From contig NZ_CP146077.1 in NCBI RefSeq assembly GCF_037023725.1, positions 3,385,001 through 3,449,000 of the forward strand: a stretch of 64,000 nucleotides of DNA. Direction: 5' to 3'. Both the position numbers and the translations under genes were made by a program. The stretch is from Pseudomonas bubulae (lineage in GTDB: Bacteria; Pseudomonadota; Gammaproteobacteria; Pseudomonadales; Pseudomonadaceae). The notes below the pieces were generated by a model, which was not told where the DNA came from, ran no database searches, and saw nothing but the letters and a program-made list of their open reading frames with translations. Of this stretch, positions 18,328-26,304 are shown one piece after another (the stretch's first letter is position 1; the number at the start of each line of letters is the position of its first letter).

Positions 18328-18624
18328 CTAAACGCTCAGTTCGTCCAGCAACAACACTTCGCGATGCGCCAATAGATCGCCCACGGCCTGGGCCATCGCC
18401 TGGTAGTGCGGGGTGGTTTTATGATGCTCGATCGCCTCCATGTCCGCCCAACCTTCAATAAAGACAAAACGCTCGGGGTCGGTACGATCCACGTGCAAGT
18501 CATAGAAACGGCAGCCCGGTTCGGCCCGTGAGCCTTCGACACAGGCGCGCAGTGCCTGCTCGACAGTTTTGCCATAACCAGGCTTGGCACGCAATGTGGC
18601 AACAATTTTGATGATTCGGGACAT
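18328..18624 (-). CDS. Antibiotic-biosynthesis-monooxygenase (ABM) family protein, YgiN-like
   Basis: This 98-residue protein has a ferredoxin-like ABM fold (IIKIVATLRAKPGYGKTVEQ at the start, FVFIEGWADMEAIEHH in the middle, TPHYQAMAQAV near the end). Family members are small quinol or aromatic monooxygenases, or act on heme. The substrate is unknown here. It lies 26 bp after a DUF465 gene and the two may form an operon ending at the terminator at 18271-18301. Confidence 0.85.
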   Translation of the reverse strand: MSRIIKIVATLRAKPGYGKTVEQALRACVEGSRAEPGCRFYDLHVDRTDPERFVFIEGWADMEAIEHHKTTPHYQAMAQAVGDLLAHREVLLLDELSV

Positions 18625-18650
18625 ATCTACTTCCTGCAGCTTGCGGTGAC

Positions 18651-18887
18651 TTAAGCGCTGAGGATCTGCGCGATTTTATCCTTGATCTGCAAGCGCTGCT
18701 CCTTGAGCGTGCGCAGTACATCATCAGGGACGCCTATGGCGTCGTTGGCTTCAGCTTCAACGACCTCGGCATCTTTTTCGCCGTACTGTACAAACAGCTG
18801 ATTCAGATGCGGGTTTTCGCTGCGAAACTTGCTGACGGCCTCTTTAGTGAGCCCCAAGTCCTGTAACAAGTCGTGCTTGACTGGCAT
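18651..18887 (-). CDS. DUF465 (YdcH-family) small protein
   Basis: This 78-residue, highly charged, largely helical protein is rich in Lys, Glu and Leu. The central pattern HLNQLFVQYGEKDAEVVEAE and the C-terminal VLRTLKEQRLQIKDKIAQIL match the YdcH/DUF465 family. Function is unknown. Confidence 0.85.
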   Translation of the reverse strand: MPVKHDLLQDLGLTKEAVSKFRSENPHLNQLFVQYGEKDAEVVEAEANDAIGVPDDVLRTLKEQRLQIKDKIAQILSA

Positions 18888-19030
18888 ATCTGCACCTCAT
18901 GGCTATTTCAGTGGCAGGTTCAGGTTCTGAGGGCGAACCTGATCACAATGGCTCTGTTCACAATGAACCCGCGTAAGCAATAGCACGCAATGGGACTCTC
19001 AGAAAGCCGGGCGCGTACTTTCCTCTCCCT

Positions 19031-19225
19031 TTAGCCGGTTTTCTCGCGAGCGTTACCTACAAATACCTTGGCCTGAGGTGCGGAGCCCTCGAATATCAGC
19101 CTTTCCAGGCGAGCAGCCAATTTAATGACTACAATCATATTGCCGTTATTTTTTTGACGATCCTCAGTCTCAAGCCACTCAACCAGATGTTTCAGATGAT
19201 AAAGTACGCGCTTTCTTACACTCAT
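19031..19225 (-). CDS. Hypothetical small protein divergent from the cellulose operon
   Basis: The 64-residue product is basic (MSVRKRVLYHLKHLVEWLET at the start) and I do not recognise it. Its start is 180 bp from bcsE on the opposite strand. No Shine-Dalgarno is obvious, but a 10-bp palindrome (GTAGTACTAC, 19232-19241) lies just upstream. It could be a real small gene or a chance frame. Confidence 0.4.
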   Translation of the reverse strand: MSVRKRVLYHLKHLVEWLETEDRQKNNGNMIVVIKLAARLERLIFEGSAPQAKVFVGNAREKTG

Positions 19226-19313
19226 TCGAGTGTAGTACTACGCTTGTCATAAATGATGCACAGCACACAGTACAAGAAGAAACAACTGAGACGTAACGGG
19301 TTAAATGTTGACA

Positions 19314-19327
19314 GTCATTCTATTGAC
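19314..19327. promoter_or_regulatory. FleQ-box-like palindrome upstream of bcsE
   Basis: The sequence GTCATTCTATTGAC has the GTCA-N6-TGAC symmetry of the FleQ consensus (GTCANTAAATTGAC), matching all eight outer positions and part of the centre. An extra TTGAC half-site (19308-19312) adjoins it. It ends 77 bp before the bcsE start. FleQ is known to control Pseudomonas cellulose genes in response to c-di-GMP. Binding here is an inference. Confidence 0.5.
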
Positions 19328-19404
19328 ACCTAAAGAAATAGACAGGTGATGGCTGGCAGTACCCGAACGCCTTAACACCTGTTCATCCTTGGGGGACGTT
19401 ACGC

Positions 19405-20952
19405 TTGGTTCATATCAGTTTGGCCATAGGCGGATTGCCGGATCAACACATTGTGTTGCGCGCAGGCGGCTTGTATTGGGTCACGGTCGGTCACTCCGCT
19501 GACGCAAAACTGCTTGCTCGGCAATTTCTTGAAAACATACCCGAAAGCGTGCCGGCAACCTTGATTGCCAGCACCGGCTACGCACAAGGCCTGGTCAACG
19601 ACATGGCGCCCGATCGCGGGCCGGAAAAACTCAAGCTGTTCGAGATCGCACCAAGAGTCATCGTGCCTGGGCTGGCCACGTTGAACCGCGACCTTGCGCG
19701 TGCCGGTACCGCCCCTTCAAGCCAGATCCTGCTGGTGCTGCCTGCCAACAGTTGGGCTGAGACCACCACAGCGGTCCAATTGCAACGTTGGTTCGAGCGC
19801 ATGCGTTCCTGGCTGCTGGAGCGCAACGCCACATTGCTAGTGATTACCCATGGCGAGGCAGCGCTGCTGCATGCGCAGTTGCTGCAACTCAATCAAACCC
19901 TTTCCGGTTTAAGTCGCTTGTACCGCTACAACGGCGACCTGCGCTATCAGTTGCACTTTTGGCACAGCGATCTGGGCGTTAGCGCCGGGCAGGAGTTCAA
20001 GTTGTCGGACCAGGACGCGACCTTGCGCCTGATCCCGCAAACCGAGGTCGATACCCAGCCCCGGGTAGCGGACGATCAGCACGTTTATCTTGCCGAGCGC
20101 TCCGTGCTGGAGGGTGCGCCGTCAATGTCCAAGCACTGGTACCTGTTCGAAAACCGTGATGCATTGCTCGAAGCAGCCCAGTCAGCCAGCGCCGCGACCG
20201 TAATTGTCGGCATCGACAACAGCTACCAGTTACTTGAGCTTGCACAGCAGTTGCACGACTTGCGCGAACATTGCGGGCCGCAGTTGAAGATCGTTGTGCG
20301 CGAAATGGAACCGTCGGTGCGCTACCGCGATGAACGTCTGTTGCTGGCCTGCGGGGCCAACCTGATCGTTCCCGACGGCACCCTGCTCTCACGTTTTCTG
20401 AGCATGATTGAAAGCATTCAGGGGCAGCGCTGGCAGTACACGCAGAACATTGATTTCAAGACCCTTCTGGAACGTCAGCGCCCGCCGCAAATTCGCGGGC
20501 TGGTGAGCCCCCGTGATTTTTTCGAAGCCGTTGCGCAGATCTACCAGGACAGTTCGGGTGAGGTAACCCACCAGTTGATGAAGTTCGAACCGGTGCCCGG
20601 CATTGGTGAGGAACTGTTCCTCAATCAGATGTGCCTGCGTCGATTCGGCGACTTTGCCTGCCTGCTGGATGGCGAGCTTTACCTCTTTCTGTTTGCCTGC
20701 CGCGCTGACGGACTGGAACCGGCACTGGGCAATGTTTGCCGCCTGCCCTGGCGCGACATGTTCAGCCAGCGCCGCATGCTCAGCGGGTTGTCCGATCTGC
20801 CGGCTGACGCCTTTATGAAAGCTGGCGCCGTGCCTGCACACTTGCATATCCCCGTCGAGACCCATGCGACGCAAGCGGTATCTGCTACGGGTGAACGTGC
20901 GCCGTTAAATCCGCAAAGATTCACCCTGCCTATCAGTGAGCCACAGTCATGA
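19405..20952 (+). CDS. bcsE: Cellulose biosynthesis c-di-GMP receptor BcsE
   Basis: This 515-residue cytosolic protein binds c-di-GMP through its C-terminal GIL domain and boosts cellulose production with BcsF, BcsQ and BcsR. The TTG start at 19405 is chosen because GGGGG lies about 9 bp upstream and the first internal ATG would delete the conserved N-terminus. The opening GGLYWVTVGHSADAKLLARQ parallels the E. coli BcsE N-terminus. The GIL region is about residues 350-480 (IRGLVSPRDFFEA; CRADGLEPALGNVCRLPW). It is the first gene of an operon running to 33262, and its stop overlaps bcsF as ATGA. A FleQ-like box lies upstream. Confidence 0.9.
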   Translation: MVHISLAIGGLPDQHIVLRAGGLYWVTVGHSADAKLLARQFLENIPESVPATLIASTGYAQGLVNDMAPDRGPEKLKLFEIAPRVIVPGLATLNRDLARAGTAPSSQILLVLPANSWAETTTAVQLQRWFERMRSWLLERNATLLVITHGEAALLHAQLLQLNQTLSGLSRLYRYNGDLRYQLHFWHSDLGVSAGQEFKLSDQDATLRLIPQTEVDTQPRVADDQHVYLAERSVLEGAPSMSKHWYLFENRDALLEAAQSASAATVIVGIDNSYQLLELAQQLHDLREHCGPQLKIVVREMEPSVRYRDERLLLACGANLIVPDGTLLSRFLSMIESIQGQRWQYTQNIDFKTLLERQRPPQIRGLVSPRDFFEAVAQIYQDSSGEVTHQLMKFEPVPGIGEELFLNQMCLRRFGDFACLLDGELYLFLFACRADGLEPALGNVCRLPWRDMFSQRRMLSGLSDLPADAFMKAGAVPAHLHIPVETHATQAVSATGERAPLNPQRFTLPISEPQS

Positions 20953-21149
20953 CGTTCCTTGAGCTAATCGATGTCATTGCATTGACCTGTGTGGTGACCG
21001 TACTGCTGACGCTGTTCTGGCAGCGCATGCGGATGTACTTGAAAAGTCATTTCGAGCAGTACCTCTCTCCCCGCTATTTGAAATCGTGCGGCGTTCGCCG
21101 TCGCATGCCAGCCAGCCCTGCTCAGAGAACGCCTGATGAGTCTGTTTAA
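20949..21149 (+). CDS. bcsF: Cellulose biosynthesis small membrane protein BcsF
   Basis: The 66-residue protein has one N-terminal transmembrane helix (about residues 5-24, LELIDVIALTCVVTVLLTLF) and a basic cytosolic tail (LSPRYLKSCGVRRR) as in E. coli BcsF. The protein anchors BcsE at the membrane and supports BcsG. It overlaps bcsE by 4 bp and bcsG by 14 bp, so translation is coupled. Confidence 0.88.
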   Translation: MTFLELIDVIALTCVVTVLLTLFWQRMRMYLKSHFEQYLSPRYLKSCGVRRRMPASPAQRTPDESV

Positions 21150-22782
21150 GTCTGACGCACCGGCGCACAAAATTGCCGGATCCTGGAGCGGCCTGGGCGC
21201 CTGGAACCTGTATTTCCTGGCCAAGTTCCTGCTGGCCTGGACGGGGCATCTGAACATCCAGATTTTGCCCAACCTGATCTTTGCTGCTGTTTTGCTGATT
21301 CCGATCGCCAACCCGGCGCTACGCCGTTTGCGCACCCTGATTGCCATTCCGGTGGCCGTGGCCCTTCTGTACCAGGACACCTGGTTCCCGCCCTTCAGCC
21401 GCCTGCTGGCACAACCGGGGGTGTTGAACTTTTCGTTCGACTATATCGTCGAGCTGCTGGGGCGCTTTATCGACTGGCAAGTGTGCGCCCTGTTGCTGTT
21501 GCTGTTTGTCGGCTACCTGTTCCTGAACCAGTGGCTGCGCCTGACCACCCTCACCCTGCTGGGCTTTGCCTGGTTGGGCATGGGCAATCTGCAGTGGCTG
21601 TTGCCACCTTCCGTGCAACCGCAAATGGCCGGCGCACAGACTGCCACGGGCGTGCCGACCGTCAGCGCAGGCGAGCCCGACGACGCGACGCTCAATGGCT
21701 ACCTGGAGAAGTTCTATCTCAACGAATCCACGCGCAAGGTCGAGTTCAAGGAACCGGCAGTCAAGCCGCCCCCGTTCGATCTGCTGGTGATCAATATTTG
21801 TTCCATGGCCTGGGACGACCTGGATGCCGTGGGCTTGCGTGACAACCCGTTGTTCAGCCAGATGGACGTGATATTCGACAACTTCAACTCGGCCACCGCC
21901 TACAGCGGCCCCGCAGCCATTCGCTTGCTGCGCGCCAGTTGCGGCCAGACCTCCCATGCGCAGTTGTACAAACAACCGGCGGATCAGTGCCTGTTGTTCG
22001 ATGACTTGCGCAAGCTGGGCTTTTCCAATGAGCTGATGCTTAACCACACCGGTGAATTCGACGGTTTCCTGCAGGAAGTGCGTGAACAGGGCCAGTTGCC
22101 TCCTCCGGCTCTGGGTGTTGTACCCGCAGGCCTGCCGCGTACCTATGTCGGTTTTGACGGCTCGCCGATCTGGCGCGACCGTGATGTGCTGAGCAAGTGG
22201 TGGCAGCACCGCATGACTGAAGACTCACCCAATATGGCGCTGTTCTACAACACCACCAGCCTGCACGACGGTAACCGCCAGGTGCAGTCCGATGGCGGCA
22301 CCCAGGCCGCTGACTACCGCAGCCGGGCGCAGATCCTTCTCGACGATCTTAATGCCTTCCTTAAAGAGCTGGAAAAAAGTGGCCGTCGCGTCGTGGTAGC
22401 CATCGTCCCTGAGCATGGCGCAGCGCTGCACGGTGACCGCATGCAGATAGCCGGCATGCGCGAAATCCCCAGTGACTCCATCACCCATGTACCGGTGGGT
22501 ATCAAGCTGATCAATATGGGCGACAACGCGCAAACCCAGCCTATCCACGTCAGTGAACCCAGCAGCTACCTGGCCGTGGCAGAAATCATAGCTCGCCTGT
22601 ACGCCGATCCGGCGCTGAGCAATGGCCAGACCGTGGACTGGTCCAGGCTGCTCACCGATCTGCCGAAAACCGCGAAAGTATCGGAAAACTCAGGGACCGT
22701 AGTACTCGACTACAACGGCAAACCTTATGTGCGAATCAAGGAGAACGGCGGATGGCTGCCTTACCCACAGCGGTTCAAATAA
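21136..22782 (+). CDS. bcsG: Cellulose phosphoethanolamine transferase BcsG
   Basis: The 548-residue enzyme has an N-terminal block of about five membrane helices (residues 20-165) and a periplasmic alkaline-phosphatase-like domain. It transfers phosphoethanolamine from phosphatidylethanolamine to cellulose. Candidate active-site residues correspond to those of E. coli BcsG: a Cys zinc ligand in LVINICSMAWDDL (about 221), the Ser nucleophile in SATAYSGPAAIRLL (about 257) and the Glu-His pair in VPEHGAALHGDRM (about 427-428). All are intact, so modified cellulose is predicted. It overlaps both neighbours. Confidence 0.92.
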   Translation: MSLFKSDAPAHKIAGSWSGLGAWNLYFLAKFLLAWTGHLNIQILPNLIFAAVLLIPIANPALRRLRTLIAIPVAVALLYQDTWFPPFSRLLAQPGVLNFSFDYIVELLGRFIDWQVCALLLLLFVGYLFLNQWLRLTTLTLLGFAWLGMGNLQWLLPPSVQPQMAGAQTATGVPTVSAGEPDDATLNGYLEKFYLNESTRKVEFKEPAVKPPPFDLLVINICSMAWDDLDAVGLRDNPLFSQMDVIFDNFNSATAYSGPAAIRLLRASCGQTSHAQLYKQPADQCLLFDDLRKLGFSNELMLNHTGEFDGFLQEVREQGQLPPPALGVVPAGLPRTYVGFDGSPIWRDRDVLSKWWQHRMTEDSPNMALFYNTTSLHDGNRQVQSDGGTQAADYRSRAQILLDDLNAFLKELEKSGRRVVVAIVPEHGAALHGDRMQIAGMREIPSDSITHVPVGIKLINMGDNAQTQPIHVSEPSSYLAVAEIIARLYADPALSNGQTVDWSRLLTDLPKTAKVSENSGTVVLDYNGKPYVRIKENGGWLPYPQRFK

Positions 22783-22988
22783 GCGCCGATATCCTTTCGC
22801 GCAAAGAACGGGCCGATGATATTGCCCGGCTTAAATCCATGATGGAGCTGCATGCCCTGGAATATGTCGATGTGTCGGCACATATGGAGCTGTTGCAGGC
22901 CTTTGAGCGCTGGCCGTTGCTGGCCTATCTAGAGGCGCAGTACAAGCAGCCCCCGTTGCTGGCCAAGGACACGGAGCAAACCCCATGA
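22752..22988 (+). CDS. bcsR: Cellulose biosynthesis regulator BcsR
   Basis: The 78-residue protein ends with LLQAFERWPLLAYLEAQYKQ, closely parallel to the ALKRWPLLAEF end of E. coli BcsR. BcsR binds BcsQ and helps assemble the synthase. Its start lies inside the bcsG 3' end (31-bp overlap), and its stop overlaps the bcsQ start as ATGA. Its position directly before bcsQ matches the E. coli bcsRQABZC order. Confidence 0.85.
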   Translation: MAALPTAVQISADILSRKERADDIARLKSMMELHALEYVDVSAHMELLQAFERWPLLAYLEAQYKQPPLLAKDTEQTP

Positions 22989-23707
22989 TCAGCATGAGTT
23001 TGCGTGGCGTGCGGGGTGGCGTGGGCACCAGCTCAACCCTGGCGGCCCTGGGCCATGCGCTGCATGAGCTGGGGCAGAAAGTGCTGCTGGTGGACATGTG
23101 CCCGGAGAACTCCCTGGGCCTGCACTTCAATATGGACCTTGCCCCACGTGAAGGCTGGGCGCGGGCGACCCTTGACCGGCAACCCTGGCACGAACACGCC
23201 TGGGTGGTAGAGCCAGGCCTGTGCGTGCTGCCCTATGGCCAATTGAAGCCGAGCGAGCTTTTTGCCCTCGATGCCCTGCTGATTGAACAGCCAAAGCTCT
23301 GGAGCCAGCGCCAGGCTGCGCTGGCGAACGCGTTTGACTGGATACTCTTCGACCTGCCGCAACGCTTGCCTGGGCATATGACCAACCCGCACTGCGCACT
23401 CTCGATGATGGTTACCAACGCCGATGCTGCCTGCCATGTGCTGTTGCAACCGCAGCTGACGCAGACCCCGCTGTTTCTGGTCAATCGCTTCGATGCCGCC
23501 AGCCAGTTGCAGCGCGATCTGCTGCTGATCTGGCAACAGCGTTATGCCCATGCACTGGTGCCAGTCAACCTGCATGCCGATGAAGCCATGGCCGAGGCCC
23601 TGGCCAGAAGCGAGCCTGCCGGGCGCTATGCGCCCTCCAGCCTGATTGCCCTGGACATTATCAGCCTGGCCAGTTGGTGCCTGCTGCGCGGCAGGAGGCT
23701 TGAATGA
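22985..23707 (+). CDS. bcsQ: Cellulose synthase-associated MinD/ParA-like ATPase BcsQ
   Basis: This 240-residue SIMIBI ATPase helps assemble or localise the cellulose machinery. The deviant P-loop reads GVRGGVGTSSTLAAL (about residues 8-22). The canonical KGGVGKTT is altered at both lysines, as is partly the case in E. coli BcsQ (GGVGTTT). The Walker A' region LLVDMCPENSLGLHF is clear. Whether it hydrolyses ATP is therefore uncertain, but the gene is intact. It is coupled by 4-bp overlaps to bcsR and bcsA. Confidence 0.9.
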   Translation: MISMSLRGVRGGVGTSSTLAALGHALHELGQKVLLVDMCPENSLGLHFNMDLAPREGWARATLDRQPWHEHAWVVEPGLCVLPYGQLKPSELFALDALLIEQPKLWSQRQAALANAFDWILFDLPQRLPGHMTNPHCALSMMVTNADAACHVLLQPQLTQTPLFLVNRFDAASQLQRDLLLIWQQRYAHALVPVNLHADEAMAEALARSEPAGRYAPSSLIALDIISLASWCLLRGRRLE

Positions 23708-26304
23708 TCAGGCGTTGGTTCCCCTATACACGATTGCGGCGGGAGCAGAACTGCACCCGTTTTACCGCCTTCACCCTGGCGCTGATTCAAGCGCTGGGCT
23801 GGATCTTCCTGCGCCTTGAATCACCCCGCTGGCAAGCCTTGCGCGAACAGCACCGGCGCCTGTATCCGCACCTGGCGGACAAGCCCTCGACCATCGGTGA
23901 CCCGCTACGCTACACGGTGCAAACCCTGTGGCTACTGCTGGTGCGAACGCCCAACCAGGACCAGATCGGCCGGCAACGCTTCCGCCAGCGCACGGCCAGC
24001 TTTTTCTCGGCCTTGCTGATGATCGTGCAACGGCCATGGAACCTGCTGTCCAATGCCTTTGCCCGCTTGCCCACCACCCTCAGCCCGCAAGTCACCAAAG
24101 GCTCGCACTGGTGGGACAACATTCAATGGCCGCTGCGCAAGGGCCTGTATATCGCCATGGGCGTACTGGCCCTGGCGTTGATTGTGCTGTGCATTACCGA
24201 ACCGTTCGGTTTCCTTGCGCAACTGGTGTTTGTCGTCTTGCTGTGGATGCTGGCCATGCTGGTCCGGCGCATGCCGGGGCGCTTCCCTACATTATTGCTG
24301 ATCGTGCTCTCGGTCATCGTGTCGTGCCGTTATCTGTGGTGGCGCTATACCTCGACCCTGAACTGGAACGACACCTTCGATCTGGTCTGCGGCCTGACCT
24401 TGCTGGTGGCCGAAACCTATACCTGGCTGATCCTGTTGCTGGGTTATGTGCAAACCTCATGGCCGCTCAATCGCAAACCGGCACAGCTGCCGGCAGACAC
24501 CGATCAGTGGCCGGTAGTGGATCTGCTGATTCCCACCTACAACGAAGAATTGTCGGTTACCCGTGGCACGGTGTATGCGGCGCTGGGTATCGACTGGCCG
24601 AAAGACAAGCTGCGCATCCATTTGCTCGATGACGGTAACCGCCCAAGTTTCAAGACCTTCGCCGAGGAAGTGGGTATCAACTACATCGCCCGCACCGACA
24701 ACCGTCACGCCAAGGCGGGTAACCTCAACCATGCCCTGAAATTGCTCGACGGCGATCTGGTGGCGATTTTCGACTGCGACCACATGCCTGCCCGCTCCTT
24801 CCTGCAATTGACGGTTGGCTGGTTTCTGCGCGATCCGAAACTGGCGCTGGTGCAAACCCCGCACCACTTCCTCTCGCCGGATCCGTTCGAGCGCAACCTG
24901 GGTACTTTCCGTAACCGCCCCAACGAAGGCGAGCTGTTCTACGGACTGATCCAGGACGGCAACGACATGTGGAACGCCGCGTTCTTCTGCGGCTCCTGCG
25001 CCATACTGCGGCGTACCGCAATTGACTCCATCGGCGGTTTTGCTGTCGAAACCGTGACCGAAGATGCCCATACCGCCTTGCGTCTGCACCGCAATGGCTG
25101 GACCTCGGCCTATCTGCGTATTCCGCAGGCGGCGGGGCTGGCGACCGAAAGCCTGTCGGCGCATATCGGCCAGCGCATCCGTTGGGCGCGGGGCATGGTG
25201 CAGATTTTCCGCACTGACAACCCGCTGTTGGGCAAGGGCCTGACGATCTTCCAGCGCATCTGCTACACCAACGCCATGATGCACTTTCTGGTGGGGCTGC
25301 CGCGGCTGGTGTTCCTCACTGCGCCCCTGGCATTCCTGTTCTTCCACGCTTACATCATCTACGCCCCGGCGGCGATGATCCTGTTGTACGTGCTGCCGCA
25401 CATGATCCACGCCAGCCTGACCAACTCGCGGATGCAAGGCGCCTACCGCCAGACATTCTGGGGCGAGGTGTATGAAACCGTGCTGGCCTGGTACATCGCA
25501 CGGCCCACCACGGTGGCCTTGTTCAGCCCGTCACGGGGCAAATTCAACGTCACGGCCAAGGGCGGCATGATGGAGGAAAACCAGTTCGACTGGCAGACCG
25601 CCAAGCCCTATCTGATTTTGTCGGTGTTGAACATCCTCGGCCTGGGCTTTGCCGTCTGGCGCCTGTTCTATGGCCCCAGGGATGAAATCTTCACCGTGAT
25701 CGTCAGCGTCCTGTGGGTGATCTACAACCTGCTGATCATCGGGGCTGCGGTTGCAGTTGCCGCGGAAGTACGCCAGGTGCGCAACACCCACCGGGTACTC
25801 GCGCGCTTGCCGGGGGCGGTGAAACTGGCTGACGGGCACAGCTACCCTTGTGAGCTGGTGGACTACTCCGACGGTGGCGTCGGCCTGCAACTGAGCCAGG
25901 CTCTGCAATTGCCCGTCGGCACGCCGGTGTCACTGATTCTGCAACGCGGCAACCGCGAGTTTGTATTCACCGGCACCCTGACCCGTTCCAGCGAACGTTT
26001 TATTGGTCTCAGCTTTGCCCGGTTACCGGCCGAAGAAAAAATTGCCTTCGTGCAATGCACCTTTGGCCGCGCCGATGCCTGGCTTGATCACAACAGCGGT
26101 TTTGAAGCCGACAAGCCGATCCAGAGTCTCAAGGAGATCCTGGCCCTGGGCATCAAGGGTTATTACCGCCTGTATGAATACCTGCCGGCGTGGGTCCGCG
26201 TGTTGGCAAAACCTTTCCTGCACATCTTTCAGTGGCTGGGCAGCTTTTTGCCGCGCATGCCCACCTCCACCCCTCTTATTTCCCGGCCAGTGAGCAGATC
26301 ATGA
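23704..26304 (+). CDS. bcsA: Cellulose synthase catalytic subunit BcsA (UDP-forming)
   Basis: This 866-residue inner-membrane GT2 enzyme polymerises glucose from UDP-glucose and extrudes the chain. Helices lie at about 160-260 and 515-670. The catalytic signature is complete: first Asp in HLLDDGNR, DCD in FDCDHMPARS (about 355), TED in VTEDAHTALRL (about 450) and QRIRWARG (about 489). The C-terminal PilZ domain has the c-di-GMP motifs RNTHR (about 692) and DYSDGG (about 719), so it should be activated by c-di-GMP. It starts in the bcsQ stop (ATGA) and its own stop overlaps the bcsB start in the same way. Confidence 0.96.
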   Translation: MIRRWFPYTRLRREQNCTRFTAFTLALIQALGWIFLRLESPRWQALREQHRRLYPHLADKPSTIGDPLRYTVQTLWLLLVRTPNQDQIGRQRFRQRTASFFSALLMIVQRPWNLLSNAFARLPTTLSPQVTKGSHWWDNIQWPLRKGLYIAMGVLALALIVLCITEPFGFLAQLVFVVLLWMLAMLVRRMPGRFPTLLLIVLSVIVSCRYLWWRYTSTLNWNDTFDLVCGLTLLVAETYTWLILLLGYVQTSWPLNRKPAQLPADTDQWPVVDLLIPTYNEELSVTRGTVYAALGIDWPKDKLRIHLLDDGNRPSFKTFAEEVGINYIARTDNRHAKAGNLNHALKLLDGDLVAIFDCDHMPARSFLQLTVGWFLRDPKLALVQTPHHFLSPDPFERNLGTFRNRPNEGELFYGLIQDGNDMWNAAFFCGSCAILRRTAIDSIGGFAVETVTEDAHTALRLHRNGWTSAYLRIPQAAGLATESLSAHIGQRIRWARGMVQIFRTDNPLLGKGLTIFQRICYTNAMMHFLVGLPRLVFLTAPLAFLFFHAYIIYAPAAMILLYVLPHMIHASLTNSRMQGAYRQTFWGEVYETVLAWYIARPTTVALFSPSRGKFNVTAKGGMMEENQFDWQTAKPYLILSVLNILGLGFAVWRLFYGPRDEIFTVIVSVLWVIYNLLIIGAAVAVAAEVRQVRNTHRVLARLPGAVKLADGHSYPCELVDYSDGGVGLQLSQALQLPVGTPVSLILQRGNREFVFTGTLTRSSERFIGLSFARLPAEEKIAFVQCTFGRADAWLDHNSGFEADKPIQSLKEILALGIKGYYRLYEYLPAWVRVLAKPFLHIFQWLGSFLPRMPTSTPLISRPVSRS

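Noticed and set aside
19308..19336. Sigma-70 promoter from two TTGACA-like boxes before bcsE
   Set aside because: No convincing -10 box lies at the right spacing; the pattern is better explained by a FleQ-like palindrome.
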